Counted from the first letter of the stretch, positions 10,141 to 22,871 are shown. The stretch is DNA of 64,000 nt from Pohlia nutans (GCA_022496805.1 CM040087.1:8258001-8322000), one strand, 5' to 3'. Translations and numbers: made by a program. The notes: generated by a model from the letters alone, not told the origin.

Positions 10141-13100
10141 TATTCCCAACAAAATCTTGATTTTGATACACAGATTCTCAAAAAAAGTGAAAACATTCTG
10201 AACTCTATCTACCAGAGCATAGAATGTCTCACTCCGAATGAGTTGGTCTACATAATGAGTCCAGAATACTGATCGTTCCACGTCCTCACTGATTGATGAA
10301 GAGCGAGCTGACTCCTCTGCCTAGTACTCTGACTCTACGAAACGTTCACTTGAAATGTCATGGACCCCATGCAATTGAAAGGCTTGAATTCTCCCCCACC
10401 TGTCTTACGTTTCTCTTGATTAAGGGTTGTGTCAATGTTGGTGAGTGGTTTTGGTCACAAGATGACATTAAAATGACATATTTGCATTATCAACCATTGT
10501 TCCCTCTTTTATATGCTACTATCTAGATTTATGAGCTTCTTAGTTGTCTGCTCTTGTAATCTCATTAACTTTGAGGTTGTTTGCTATATAGTTGAATTCA
10601 TGAAAAGTCTCTTTCTTGTACTCTAAATTTATATCTTTTAGCAAGAAAATCTATGAATACGCTACAAGGAGAAGGCGTCACGTTTCAATGGGTAGGTGAG
10701 TCAAACGGCGCCACTTCGCACTCAATGCCCAAGCGCTTAAGACTTGGTGAATGCGATTCGTCACGTAGGACAAGTGTGTACAACAACGACGCCTTTGCTA
10801 ATAGTGGTATGATTTGTTTTTGAAAGTTGTTGATCTTTGGGTTAGCTCGCCCATTACAATGTAGCGAGAGTAAAGACACTAAAAACAAGCATAGTGGAAA
10901 TGTGACAAAGTAATGTTAAGATTCATGTGGCTTAAAATCACTATTGTCTCTTGGAATTGACTCGCCTTTTCACCGTGTTCTTTAAAAATACTTAAATGCA
11001 CCACACCTTTAGTAATTTATTATTGAGATACCTCTACTTTTAGATTTAAAAGCAAATATTGACTTCGTCGCAATCTAGTTTTGGCCTTTTAGACTACTCG
11101 TAGGAGATTAATGCATTACACATGAAACTCCCATTGGTTTACTCCCTTTGTCCCACTAAAAAAACCCATGATTTATTGGCATTTTAATTTGCAGTAATAT
11201 TTGTCTTATATTTTATACTTTAAATGTGCATCCCATTCACTTTAAAACAAGACGGACAATGAGAGTGACACAAAAACAACATACTTCTATTAAAGATAAC
11301 CCATTTTTCAAGTATTGAGACGGAATTTTTTTGACAAATAAACCTCAAGTTAAAACACGAAAAGAACCACATGTTTTTTTAAGTAGGATAAAAGGGAGTA
11401 ATAAGGATTTATTTTTTATTTTTTATTTTTGAATGAAGGATTTCGTTGCACAAAAACTAGACTCCTCAAGCAAGTGCAAGAGAATAGGTACATACACCAA
11501 AACTTTGAGTAAGATTTCCTTTTTCTGAATCGGACAAGGACTCCACAACGAACGGGCCCTGCATTTTTTTTTTCCTCGTTGAAGCCATAGGCACAAAGTG
11601 GCCATGACGTGCAGATTGATTGAGGATTTGATGCATGTCTGACTGGGTCGATGTACATACCTCGGCATCACATCTCGTAGAAAATTCATTCATTACTCCA
11701 GTGAGACTTATTCAAATGGAGGAGACATTTTGACAAGTCCAGATTATGATCTATGGCAAGTGTGGAGTGCAAATTAATTCAATCTTGTCGATTGGATATC
11801 TACAATTCAAGAGTGTGAGTGAGTTTTATTGTCTCACCACTGACCATCATTGTCTTCTTTTTTGAGGTGTTTTTTAACTCTGAGAGTATCTCCAATTGTG
11901 GCTCTTCAAAGGGTCACGCTATCTACCTTTCTTAATACACTTCATTTTTCCCTTTGAGTTCGAGCATTGTTGGCTTGGCTCTTGTCATATTGAGTACAAG
12001 GAGAAGTCGTCGGTTTTCACTCGATAAGTGAGTCAAATGGCGCCTATTTTGCACTTACTACCTAAGCGCTCAAGAATTGATGAGTGCGATTTGTCACGTA
12101 GGACAAGAGTGTACAATGAACTCTAACATTGTTTGAGTGAGAAGCGACGCCTTTGCTAGAAGTGATTGTCACGCCAAGAGCCAAGGATGTGGTCATGTGG
12201 CTCTTAGTGACATGTAAAGTCGAGGAAGAATGGTCAAAAATCATTAAAATATTTGAGCATAATTTGAGGATTTGATCGTTGACGAATGTCCGTTAAGGCC
12301 TACGCGATTCAACAAGCTCATGTCTCCACGCCCGTGAATTGCTATGTGTCCGTTTATATGTTGTGAACCAATCGTAATCATTATTGTACGTCAATTTAAG
12401 ATATACCACAACATTATGGACTTGTCAATGAAGATTCTCAATTTTGTCTGTAGATTCTCAAAATAAGTGAAAACATTTTGAACTCTCTGTCAACAGCATA
12501 GAATGTCTTACCCGGAATGAGTTGGTCTACATAATGAGTCCAGAATACTGATCCTCCACGTCCTGACTGATCGAGCTGACTGCTCAGCCCAGTACTCTCT
12601 CTCACACGCGAAAAGTTCACTTGAAATGTCATGGCCCTCATGCAATTGAAAGGCTCGAATTTTCCCCCAACTGTCTTACGTTTTGACACGAGATTAGTTT
12701 TAGGCTAATTCCATTAACACAGCCCGTGTGAATGGTGTGTACAGTCCCTTCTTACATGCTTTTCTTTACACAATGGACAGTGACAAGTGAGTACGAGCAA
12801 CCTTTCCGTTCTGAACTTTCTGATCTAAGAGTATTCAGGGATCATTCTCACATGTACGTATGTACTACATTTGATTAAAAATACACATATTCAGGAGTAT
12901 CGTGCAGCTTAATTTTTTTAATTTGAAACAGATTAAAATTAATTCAGTTGTGATTTTAGACTAATTAAGTTACAGAAATCAGAAACTGAAACGGCTACTC
13001 TGGAAGTCTGAACTTAATTCAATGAGATGTGATATTGTCTGAAATGTAGCGTACTGAACGGAACGCGTGATGTTGCAATCAAAATTATTATTCATCTGTT

Positions 13101-13550
13101 CCTTTGCGCCAAAACAATGAACAACGAAACAAAAGGTTGAATAATGATGAATGAGATTAGTTACAGGCAGACCTTAGCCTACATTTGAACAGCTAAGTCC
13201 AAAACAACTGGATAAGGAAATGGTCAGTGTTATCAATGCCTCAACATTAAAGCACTAAAATACCCAAATCAATGTCAAAAAGAGTGTAAAAAAAAAACAC
13301 TCTTTGTTTGTAGTGTGGTTTGTTCGTAGTGTGGGAGCATTTGAACTTTTTGAAGAAGCGTAAAGTTTTGGTGTAAACGTATGAAACGTGAAACTTTAAC
13401 TTATTGATACACTGCAAAACATTACATCAACTTCTTGGCCATAGCTGCTGAGTTCATTGAACATTCAACAGTGCTTTGCTTCCCACCATCCACAATCCAT
13501 AATCCACAACATTCCATAACCCTGTAGATCAATCGACACTCCAATGAAGA

Positions 13551-14332
13551 TGCAGTTTACGTAAAAATTAAAGAGGTTTAAAGATTTTAAAAGAGACTTT
13601 TTGTACAAAAATCATAATCTGTCGCAACTGCTTAAAGAAATCCAAAACATTTGTTTAAAATATCCAATGACGTCATTTTGATACCAATTTTTGATATGAT
13701 GAACATTTAGATATGTGTTATTTGAAATGATTAAATCGAACAATTGAAACTAGTATTTTTTTTGTACTACAATGCCTGTAAATGCTAATTTTTGGCAATT
13801 TTTGACAATTTTTGTTACATTTCGGCACAAAACATAAGCACATGAAAATTAAGTACCTAAGCGCTCAAGACATGTTGAGCGCGAGTCGTCACTTAGGACA
13901 GTCAAAGGCCATTTTCATTATGTTGAGACATTTCGCAGTCTCATTTTTATCTTTGATTAAAAAATAAACCATTTTTTTTCTTTACTAGAATAATTTTTTA
14001 AATAGGTAACAACATTAACTTTTAGAATTTCATTATAATAGAATAACTATTTGCGCATTATTAACAATTATATGCTACATAGTTCAAATTCAAAAATTTA
14101 ATTTTTTTCCTTATTTAACATATTCAGCACCCGGTCACATAATAATAGTGAAAGAACTACAATTCAATGTTTAATGTTAAAACAAATAGTTATACTCTTT
14201 TTAAAGCTTATTAAACTATATCTAATGGTCTTTAAATGAAAATGTTATGAAAAGTCGCTTAAGGCACTCACGTGTATTTCTAATCTTAACTTTAAGTGCA
14301 CTCCCCGAGGGGGCTCCTTGCACGCTTAAGGG
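13551..14332. mobile_element. Region ending in the right terminus of a TTAA element; left end not found
   Basis: The right end is CACGCTTAAGGG followed by TTAA (14333-14336), with a GC-rich subterminal palindrome (CTCCCCGAGGGGGCTCC). It matches the termini of the elements at 21662 and 46483 and the right end at 36934. Positions 14090-14332 align with 36700-36934. No matching left end was found back to the duplication junction near 13550. No gene seen. Confidence 0.45.
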
Positions 14333-15283
14333 TTAATTTCCATCTTTCTTGCAATATGATTGACCAACTCTTGACCTTTGGCCATAATGTGAATCTCAAT
14401 GGTATGCAATTTAGCATGTCTCGAAGCTTCGCATCTCAATTAGTTGAAAATCATGCGAGAGAAGTCCATGCGGGTGTTGCTTACACTACAAGCAGAGGCG
14501 TCGTTTCGCACTTTGAAGGATCCTCTTCATTGTCGCTTTTCACTTTACACACATTTGTCACTTTGTCCTACTTGACAGATCGCACTCACTAAATCCAACT
14601 AAAAATTTGGTGAGTGCGAAGTGGCGCCGTTTGACTCACAAAGGAGCGAAAAGCGAGACCTTCTCCTTGTAGCGTTTAATTACATAGGAAACTCCCATTG
14701 TTTTAGTAACGATTTTTTGAAAAAGAAAAGAAAATGAAGATTTCCATTGCACAAAACTAGAATACTCAACCAAGTACATAACCCAAAACTTTGAGTAAGA
14801 TTTTTTTCTGATTCAGACAAGGACTCCACAACGAACCCCTGCCTGCATTATTATCGTCTAGTTGAATTCCAGAAAGAGTGGCCATGACGTGCAGATTGAT
14901 TGAGGATTTGATGCATGGCAGTCTGTGTCGATCTATGCACCTCGGCATCACATCTCGAAGAAAAATTCAATACTCCCTGGAGGCTAATACAAAATGGAGA
15001 CCTTTGGAACGTTCTGTCCAGTGATATTTTGCTGCCCTGTAAAATGAGGTGGCAACCAATCAGGGAGTTGTAGAGAATCCAGCAAAAGCTTTGCCATCAT
15101 TCTGCATTTGTTGTATGGACTTGTACTGCCCGTGCAAAGCTAAGCTGTGAGTATTGCATTGGTGTATAGTACGTTTTTTGTACTGTCGACCTTCAGGTTG
15201 GGAGACCAGCCATAGACCTAAGGGATTTATAGTGGTTGCTCCAAGAGTTCTTGAAAACTCACTACCTTGGAGGTTGTCTGCTA

Positions 15284-15596
15284 AGGTAACTATACCTAAA
15301 AGTGTTCACTTTACCAACTGAGCCTTTACACACATAAAACAAAAAATATTTTTAGTGGGTCTTAAAAGCAAGTTCAACAGGATTCCAACAGACTTGAGCA
15401 TGCATTATTTGGACACCGTATGAATAAGTTATGAATTTCTAAAGTGTTGACTATAGGTTGACTTTAAAGCAACCCTGCACTCTAATGTTCAGATTGTGCA
15501 CATTCTCATCAACATTAGGGTGTTAGAATTTACTTATTATGAAAGATTGAGCTATGGACGCTTTAAGGAAATGATTGCTTTTAAATATAGTTACCT
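15284..15596. mobile_element. TA-flanked inverted-repeat MITE, AGGTAACTATA ends
   Basis: TA stands at 15282-15283 and 15597-15598, with termini AGGTAACTATA and the matching TATAGTTACCT. The empty site GCTACACATTG is seen at about 9100 and 38135. 313 bp, no coding potential. It contains the AAGTTATGAATTT internal motif. Confidence 0.7.
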
Positions 15597-15959
15597 TACA
15601 CATTGTAGAAGTTGAATTCATGAAAAGTCGTTTTTTAACACTAAATTTATCACTTCTAAGAGGAAAACCTATGAGTGAAAATAATTTTTTTTTTAAAAGT
15701 GCGGTTCATCTTTTCGCAAACAAGATTCGGGTTGGTTTCCATGAGTCACACTTGCTCACTAGAATTTGGCGAGTAAAATCAATAAAGACAAACGTATTGG
15801 AAATGTGGCAGAGTAATGTTAGAGCAAGGCTAGCAACGCTCCTTTTGAGCACAACAACCAAAGGACTTTGTTGTTTTAGGATTCTTCAAAGGCCCAAACA
15901 CATTCCTACAAGCATGTGCCCACACATTAGGTTGACAATGGGACTTGGAGAGCTGGAGA

Positions 15960-16250
15960 ACTTCTTACACGCAAATCACAATATCGTTGGTGTCCCACAA
16001 CATCAGTTTATGTGTTGTTCGGACGATTGAGATTGTGTGGAGAACAAGAGGTTATAGTGATTTTCCATATCTTTCCTTGATTTGTCAAACCTTTTGGTGT
16101 TGTTGAACCTTGCATGTACAACATTGGAAGTATAGGTCATTTGACCCCTCTATTATCCCGTTAGTGGAGACATGATGGCCTTGCTCTTATAATGTGGCTT
16201 AAACTCACTCTTATCTCTTGGCACCGGACTCGTCTTTTGACGGACTTTTT
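15960..16250 (-). pseudogene. Second copy of the Cys-pair frame
   Basis: It retains VPRDKSEFKPHYKSKAI and LYFQCCTCKVQQHQKV but has stops, including one where the first copy has Trp. A relic. Confidence 0.3.
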
Positions 16251-16426
16251 TAGGATACTTGATTGCACACTACACCTATTGTAACAAGCGCTAACATGTA
16301 ACTTATTTTTGAGATACCATCAATTTAGGTTAAAAAGGAAATAGTGGTCTCGTCACAATCAAGTAGCCTACAACTTTGGCCTTTTAAATCGCTCACAGTA
16401 ACCATATAATAGTGGGTGAATCTTAA

Positions 16427-16825
16427 CCCTTAAGTGCACCGAGCCTTTTTCTATACAATTCAATTTTGTACCAGAGGAGAAAGTGTTCATAAATGCTGTG
16501 ATTTTTTGAGGCAATTGATCTAGTGGCAACACATACTCCCAAATTTTCCTAAGATTTGTGAAGCCGGGAATCTTTGCCCAAAAATACGTGTACATATTCC
16601 CCTTGCCAATGCACTCCGACAATAGAATACGTGTATATCCGGACATTCTTAGGCACAAAATCCCCATTATGCAACGTTATTTTTGGTAACACGTGTCATT
16701 TGAAAGTGCTAAACACCTCCTTCCATGTGATGTAATTTTTCTTGACCAAAACAATGCCCACATTTTACAAGATGGTCATGAATAAACCGATAGCAGACCG
16801 GTTTGGTCCATGGTGCACTTAAGGG
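16427..16825. mobile_element. TTAA-flanked element, CCCTTAAGTGCACC ends
   Basis: TTAA stands at 16423-16426 and 16826-16829, with a 14-bp perfect terminal inverted repeat CCCTTAAGTGCACC. The empty sites at 39385 and 43218 (AACTTAACATCTT) lack it. 399 bp, no transposase. Confidence 0.75.
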
Positions 16826-17284
16826 TTAACCGATCAACGTTTCACATCTCAATAGTTGTGCACTATAATAGCATTTCTTGACGCTTCACATCTCAACCAC
16901 TACCTAATTAAAAGGGAAATCATGTGAGACAACTCCATGGGGTTTACACAGCAAACTCCCATTCTTTTTAGGAAGGATTTTGTTTAGAAAATCAAATAGA
17001 AAATGAAGGTTTTCATCGCACAAAACTAGACTCCTCAACGAGTGAAGGAGAACAGGTACAATCACCAAAACGTTCAGTAAGAACTTTCTTTCTGATGCAG
17101 ACAAGGACACCACAACGAACGGCTGGCCTGCATTATTGTCTCACAGAAAGGAAGTGGCCATGACCTGCAGATTGATTGCTGATTTGAGGCAAGCCAGACT
17201 GGGTCGATGTGTGCATCTCGGCATCACATCTTGTAGACAATTCAATACTCCCTGGAGGCTAATTCAAAATGGAGGGGGAGACAT

Positions 17285-17539
17285 CCCGGGGAGGTCACTT
17301 CCAAATATTGCGTAACAACGTGCGAACAAAGATAGGGTCCAAATAAATCTTTGAAGATAATTTTTATAAATGATTTACATTAATATAGGATGTTCACAAT
17401 TCATTACAAGAATAAAAATGAGAATATTCTTAAAATATTACTAATTATAGTAAAAAATATTTTTAAATTTTAGGGTGCTTTTAAATACCCTTTGTTCACA
17501 CGTGATACTCAAATGATACAAAGAGTGACCTCCCCGAGG
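17285..17539. mobile_element. hAT-like MITE with 8-bp target duplication
   Basis: It is flanked by GGAGACAT at 17277-17284 and 17540-17547. The ends CCCGGGGAGGTCACT and (reverse complement) CTCGGGGAGGTCACT differ at one base. The beta copy at about 43850 (GGAGACTTTTGAG) is empty. 8-bp duplications suggest the hAT superfamily, though Mutator-type or others are not excluded. 255 bp, non-coding. Confidence 0.65.
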
Positions 17540-18016
17540 GAGACATTTGAGCTGTTCCCCTTTGTACGTAGAGATGACTCAGAAAAAGAGTTGGCAACCA
17601 GGGAGTTGTAAAAATGATAGGTATGGGCTGGCCTTCAGGAGAGAATCCAGCAGAAGCTTTGCCATCTGTATGCACTTGTACTGCCCGTGCAAAGCTGTGA
17701 GTATTGCATTGATGTTGACTTGTGTAGTACGTCGTTCATACTCTCGACCTTCAGGTTGGAATAATGGAAGACCAGCCATAGATATTACTAAGAAATGTGT
17801 GTTTTTTCACTCACTAAAATTGAAAAAAAAAGGAATGAAGCCGTGTCATCAGTGTTGATGAGCGGTTTTGGTCACAAGATGACATAAAAATGACATGTTT
17901 GCATATTCAACCATTGTTCCCTCTTTCATATGCTACTAGTAACACTTATGGGCTTTTTTATTGTCCACTCCAAGAGTTTCTGCAATCTCATTAACTTTGA
18001 GGTTGTTTGCTATATA

Positions 18017-18045
18017 CAGTGACCTTCAAAAGTGTCCCAATGTTT
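18017..18045 (+). repeat. Left terminal inverted repeat of the Tc1 element
   Basis: 29 bp, starting CAGTGACCTTCAAAA. It pairs with 19566-19594 with a single G/C difference. Confidence 0.9.
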
Positions 18046-18365
18046 CTAATTTGGAAGTTTGGTGAGTCACCAAATAGTGATTGCATGCTAGACTGACATG
18101 GCATCAATTTAGTTACATTCTATTATGAGTAAGGTAATTGAGGAGCAAGTCTTGCCAGTTGTCTCTACATGCATGTGCATGGATTGAAGCTCTAGATATT
18201 TCCTCTTCATTGGGATAGTTTTGAAAGTCCATATGAGTGAATCTTGTGTGCATAGCAAGTGAAGTGTACATGCATTCTGAATTGCTTGGTTTGTGTTTTG
18301 TTGTGTGTATCTGTTCTTCTTGTGTCATATATTTGTTTTTTTCGTGTTTAACTTCACAAGTAAAA

Positions 18366-19366
18366 ATGGTGAGACCATTGTCCTAGGGGAAGCAACAGAA
18401 TGTACTCTCTTTGCTTCAAAAAGGTTGTAGTGTGAGAGAGATAGCAAAGTCTTTGCATGTTGGTAAATCAAGTGTACATAGGCTCCGTCAGAAGCATTTT
18501 CCAGATGCAAAGCTTTCAGTTGGAGGTAGACCACGCAAGTTGACAAGTGCAATGGAGCGGTCTTGTGTAACTAGTGTAACTAGAGGGAAGGTGTCTACTG
18601 CAAGAGAAGCTACTAAATAGGTGCAAGAAGTTTTTGGAGTAAAAGTCAGTGAAGTTACTGTACGCCGTGGACTTTATAGAGCAGGTTTGCAATCGCATGT
18701 GAAAGAAAAGAAACCACATTTGTCAAGCAATAATATTAGGGCTCGCTTAGAATTTGCCAGAAAGTATCAGCACTAGACTATTGATGATTGGAGTCACGTG
18801 ATATTCTCAGATGAGACTAAAATTAATAGATTTTTTCAGATGGGAGACTTTGGTGTTGGGTTCGTGATCGGACTGTTATTCCGACTGTTAAGCATGGTGG
18901 TGGTTCCGTGATGATATGGGGATGTATGTGTATACATGGACCTGGCATGATGTATAGAATTGAAGGTCGCCTCAATCAGCATGGTTATCAAAAAATCTTG
19001 GAGGAGCATCTCTATGGTACAATTCAAAAATATAATTTAGATGTATCAAAAGTCATATTTCAACAGGATAATGCACCTATACATAGCAATAATAGTATGA
19101 AACAATGGTTTTCTAGGCAACCTTTTGGTGTCTTATCTTGGCCTGCTCACTCTTCAGATTTGAATCCTATAGAAAATCTATGGGCAATTTTGAAAAGGAG
19201 ATTAAACCGATATGATACACCACCAAAAGGGATACTTGAATTATGGTCTCGTGTAGAAGAAACCTTCCCTTCTATCACTGTTGATGATTGCAAGAGACTT
19301 ATAGAATCCATGCCCAGACGAATAGCAGCTGTATTAAAATCCAAAGGAAAATGGACAAAGTGGTGA
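18366..19366 (+). pseudogene. Tc1 transposase, inactivated by three TAG codons and a frameshift
   Basis: The start is ATG 18366 (MVRPLS). An N-terminal helix-turn-helix (QKGCSVREIAKSLHVGKSSV, then GRPRKLT) begins in the same frame. The catalytic part holds DDWSHVIFSDETK (first Asp), VIFQQDNAPIH (second Asp) and SSDLNPIENLW (Glu). There are 34 residues between the last Asp and the Glu, hence DD34E. It ends at a TGA just after KGKWTKW. In-frame stops are TAG at 18384, 18618 and about 18774, and a one-base shift lies near 18832-18840. Length, about 330 residues, is normal for Tc1. It would bind the terminal repeats and excise the element if intact; this copy cannot. Confidence 0.9.
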
Positions 19367-19380
19367 GGAATTTCCATGTT

Positions 19381-19404
19381 GGACCTTCAAAAGTGTCCCA
19401 ATAT
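19381..19404 (+). repeat. Internal copy of the Tc1 left-end motif
   Basis: GGACCTTCAAAAGTGTCCCA matches the left terminal repeat in direct orientation. It lies just after the transposase stop, 190 bp inside the right end. It may be an additional transposase-binding site or a remnant of a nested end. Confidence 0.6.
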
Positions 19405-19565
19405 ACAGAGTAGCTTTAGGTTTTTTTCCCTTCTCATTGAGTGCTTCAATTTTGTAGGAATTTTTGTAAACAATTAGTACATTGTATGTACTATTTCAGT
19501 AAATTTACTACATTCCATTCAATGAATTTCTCTTACCTCCATTGTTTTTTGAATGTAACATGTAC

Positions 19566-19594
19566 AAACATTGGGACAGTTTTGAAGGTCACTG
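19566..19594 (-). repeat. Right terminal inverted repeat of the Tc1 element
   Basis: Complement of the left repeat, followed by the TA target duplication and then the interrupted GTTGAATTCATG sequence. Confidence 0.9.
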
Positions 19595-21661
19595 TAGTTG
19601 AATTCATGAAAAGTCTCTTTCTTGTACTCTAATTTCATCACTTTTAGCAAGAAAATCTATGAGTACGCTACAAGGAGAAGGCGTGGCATTTCCAATCGGC
19701 AGGTAGGTGAGTCAAGCGGCGCCACTTCGCACTCAATGCCCAAGCGCTTAAGACTTGGTGAATGTGATTCGTCATGTAGGACAAGTGTGTACAAAAGCAA
19801 CACCTTTGCTAGTGGTATGAATTTTTTTTGAAAGTTGTTGATCTTTGGGTCAGCTCGCCCATGAGAATGTGGCGAGAGTAAAGACACTAGAAACAAGCGT
19901 AGTGGAAATGCGACGGAGTAATGTTAGGATTCATGTGGCTTAAACTCACTCTCGTCTCTTGGCATCGACATGCCTTTTCACCATGTTCTTTAAAATACTT
20001 GAATGCACTGCACTCCACTTTTAGGTTTAAAAGCAAATTATGACCTTGTCGCACTTTAGCTTTGGCCTTTTAGACTACTTGTAGTGGATTAATGCATTAC
20101 ACATGAGACTCCCATTGGTTTACTCCCTTTGTCCCACTAAAAAAACCCATGATTTTTTGGCATTTTAATTTGCAGTAATATTTGTCTTATATTTTATATT
20201 TTAAATGTGCACCCCATTCACTTTAAAACAAGACGGACAATGAGAGTGACACAAAAACAACATACTTCTATTAAAGATAACCCATTTTTCAAGTATTGAG
20301 ACGGAATTTTTTTGACAAATAAACCTCAAGTTAAAACACAAAAAGAACCACGGGTTTTTTTAAGTAGAATAAAAGGGAGTAATAAGGATTTATTTTTATT
20401 TTATTTTTTAAATGAAAGATTTCGTTGCACAAAAACTAGACTCCTCAAGCAAGTGCAGGAGAACAGGTACATACACCAAAACTTTGAGTAAGACTTTTTT
20501 TTTCTGAATTGGACAAGGACTCCACAACGAACGGCCCCAGCATTTTATTTTTCTCGTTGAAGCCACAGACACAAAGTGGCCATGACGTGCACATTGATTG
20601 AGGATTTGATGCATATCAGACTGGGTCGATGTACATACCTCGGCATCACATCTCGTAGAAAATTCATCCATTACTCCAGTGGGACTAATTCAAAATGGAG
20701 GAGACATTTTAACAAGGATGTCCAGATTGTGATCTAGGGCAAGTGTGGAGTGCAAATTAATTTAAGCTTGTGATTGGACATCTATAACTCAAGAGTGTGA
20801 GCCAGTTTTATTGTCTCACCACTGACCATCATTGTCTTCTTTTTGGGGGTATTTTTAAACTCTCAAAGTATCTTTAATTGAGGCTCTTCAAAGGGTCGCG
20901 CTATTTACCTTTCTTAATACACTTAGTTTTTCCCTTTAACTTGGCGCGTTGTTGGCTCGGCTCTTGCCACATCTGAGTATAAGGAGAAGTTGTCGATTTT
21001 CACTCGATAGGTGAGTCAAATGGCGTCACTTCGCACTCACTACCTATGCGATTGAGACTTGGGTGTGCAATTCGTTACGTAGGACAAGTGTGTACAGTGA
21101 ACTTTGACATTGTTTGAGTGAAAAGCGACGCCTTTGCTAATAGTGATTGTCACGCCAAGAGCCAAGGATGTGGTGAAGTGGCTCTTAGTGACAAGTGAAG
21201 GAGAGGAAGATTGGTCAAAAATCATTAAAAGATTTGAGCATAATTTGAGCATGTGATCATTCACGAATGTCCGTTAGGGCCTGCGATTCAACAAGCTAAT
21301 GTCTCCACACCCGTGAGTCGCTATGTGTCCGTTTATATGTTGTGAATCAATTGTAATCATTATTGTCCATTAGTTTAAGATATAAGCCCTTCCTAAACTT
21401 AGTCATAGAGTGATTTATTGAGGTGTCTATATAGTGCCTATATAGTGCCTATAGCCATTGACTCTTTTGCCTTTCCTCAATATGCATGTTAAATTTCATT
21501 CATATTTAAAGACAATCTCAAGAATTCATTAGGGTGACATGCTTTTATAACTATATTTGTATCTTTCATGTTATTACAAACGGTAGCTTTTTAAAATTAA
21601 AAAAAAATCTCCATAACTATATACTATCTTCAGAAAAGCACACTACTACAGTGTGATTTAA

Positions 21662-22208
21662 TCCTTGAGCATGCAAGGAGCCCCGCGGGGCTTTGTTTGA
21701 TTTTTTTTTTAATCAAACGTTGATTTTCACCTAATTTCTAATTTCAAATGAAAATGGTCCCAACTATGAAAATGTGAGGAGCTATGTTCTCCTTTCTAGT
21801 TCAATTTATGATTCTTCAAAATTGTTCAAATTGCGTTTCTAGAACTCATAAAAGCTAAAAGCTCTAAAATTCCAACATACATTGCATAAAAAAAAATCAA
21901 TCAAATTTCTTTTTATGTAAGCTCGAGAAGCATGCCACCTATACTTTGTTGTTCATCACTATTATTTACACTTTTCCTTAAAATATCATATTGTTTTAGG
22001 CATTTTGTAATTAATATGGTTATTACAAGAATTTTTTTTTAAAAAAAAGCTTATAAATTTCATTTTCATTTAAATAATCCTGAAATAATAAGTGTAAATT
22101 GGTTTAAGAATAAATTACATGAGAAAAATACCCAAAAATAAAATACATTTTAAAATGTGAGAAATTGATGAGGTTTGACCGGGTAAATGTAGTATGGACG
22201 CTTAAGGA
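21662..22208. mobile_element. TTAA-flanked element, (C/T)CCTTAAGCGT(G/C)C ends
   Basis: TTAA stands at 21658-21661 and 22209-22212, with ends TCCTTGAGCATGC and (reverse complement) TCCTTAAGCGTCC. A subterminal GC palindrome AGCCCCGCGGGGCT follows the left end. The beta counterpart is 46483-47510. 547 bp, no coding potential. Confidence 0.65.
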
Positions 22209-22235
22209 TTAAAGTGATACAGATACTATTGTCTA

Positions 22236-22634
22236 AGGTTAATTGTCCTAAAACCACCAACGTAAACAATCTGGCCTATTTTTGGGAGTGAAAAATTCGA
22301 AAAAGAAATATGACCGCACTTCAAATAGATTTTGATGAGGATTGCAAAAAAATTGCAACATCTAATTTGCATTTGTCAATTTTATGCAAAATTCCAAAGT
22401 GGAAAGTAACATGTGACCCAAATCAAACCTCTAGGTTTCTCCATCATGTCCACATCACGTAGTACTAACTTTCACTCATAATGATACCCAAAACCACCAA
22501 CTATTTCTTCGCAATGCTTGGTGTGCCATTGGTCTACTTGAATAGTGAAATTGGTGGTTTTGGGTGTCAAATGTGGTGGCCCCAAGAAAAGTCTACATGT
22601 CATAATTGGGGAAGGTGGTGGTTATAGGGCATCC
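22236..22634. mobile_element. TA-flanked element with (A)GG...CCTA(A/T)AACCACC ends
   Basis: The beta copy at about 47538 reads GTCTACCTTATTA without it, while alpha has TA at both borders (22234-22235, 22635-22636). Ends pair loosely (GTCCTAAAACCACCAAC against GCCCTATAACCACCACC). A similar terminal block occurs near 33185 and 61605. 399 bp, non-coding. Confidence 0.55.
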
Positions 22635-22871
22635 TACCTTGCTTTATTAACCCTTTCATAAGCCAAAGTTCAACATCACAATAATCCACAAAATCATCAT
22701 TGTTTCGGAAACCCTTCACTCACTAGGAGAATCTAACAATAAAAAACTAAGTTCACATTAACCCCTCTACACACACAATTTTGAGCCATGGGCTAAACCT
22801 CTTGATTCTCCCCATTCCTTCAAAACTCCAAAGTATTGAATGTTGGCTTTGCGTTGAGAGAATACATGGTA

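Larger units (their letters stand above)
7773..13550. repeat. Segmental duplication unit, partial copy gamma
   Basis: The sequence aligns in blocks with alpha (13.86-26.87 kb) and beta (36.7-51.79 kb). 7773-8960 matches 14580-15160 and 37175-38000. 9385-10030 matches 15655-16250 and 38650-39290. 10140-10390 and 12405-13548 match the 3' flank of the HMA genes. 10400-12400 matches 19600-21370. The HMA gene is absent. Near 12405 the copy jumps from the block at 21370 to the one at 23230, skipping the TTAA element region. Only decayed open frames occur. Confidence 0.7.
18017..19594 (+). mobile_element. Tc1-type transposon (DD34E), full length but defective
   Basis: 1578 bp, flanked by TA (18015-18016, 19595-19596), with 29-bp terminal inverted repeats starting CAGTGACCTTCAAAA and one mismatch between ends. 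The empty site GCTATATAGTTGAATTC is present at about 10583 and 44330. It contains one broken transposase gene. Tc1 elements cut and paste at TA. The DD34E class is typical of animals and fungi, whereas plant mariner-like elements are usually DD39D. Confidence 0.92.

Noticed and set aside
11416..11693. Overlapping minus-strand frames recurring at 20408-20671, 14766-14951 and 45269-45520
   Set aside because: They recur because the DNA is repeated; different frames are open in different copies and no domain is visible.
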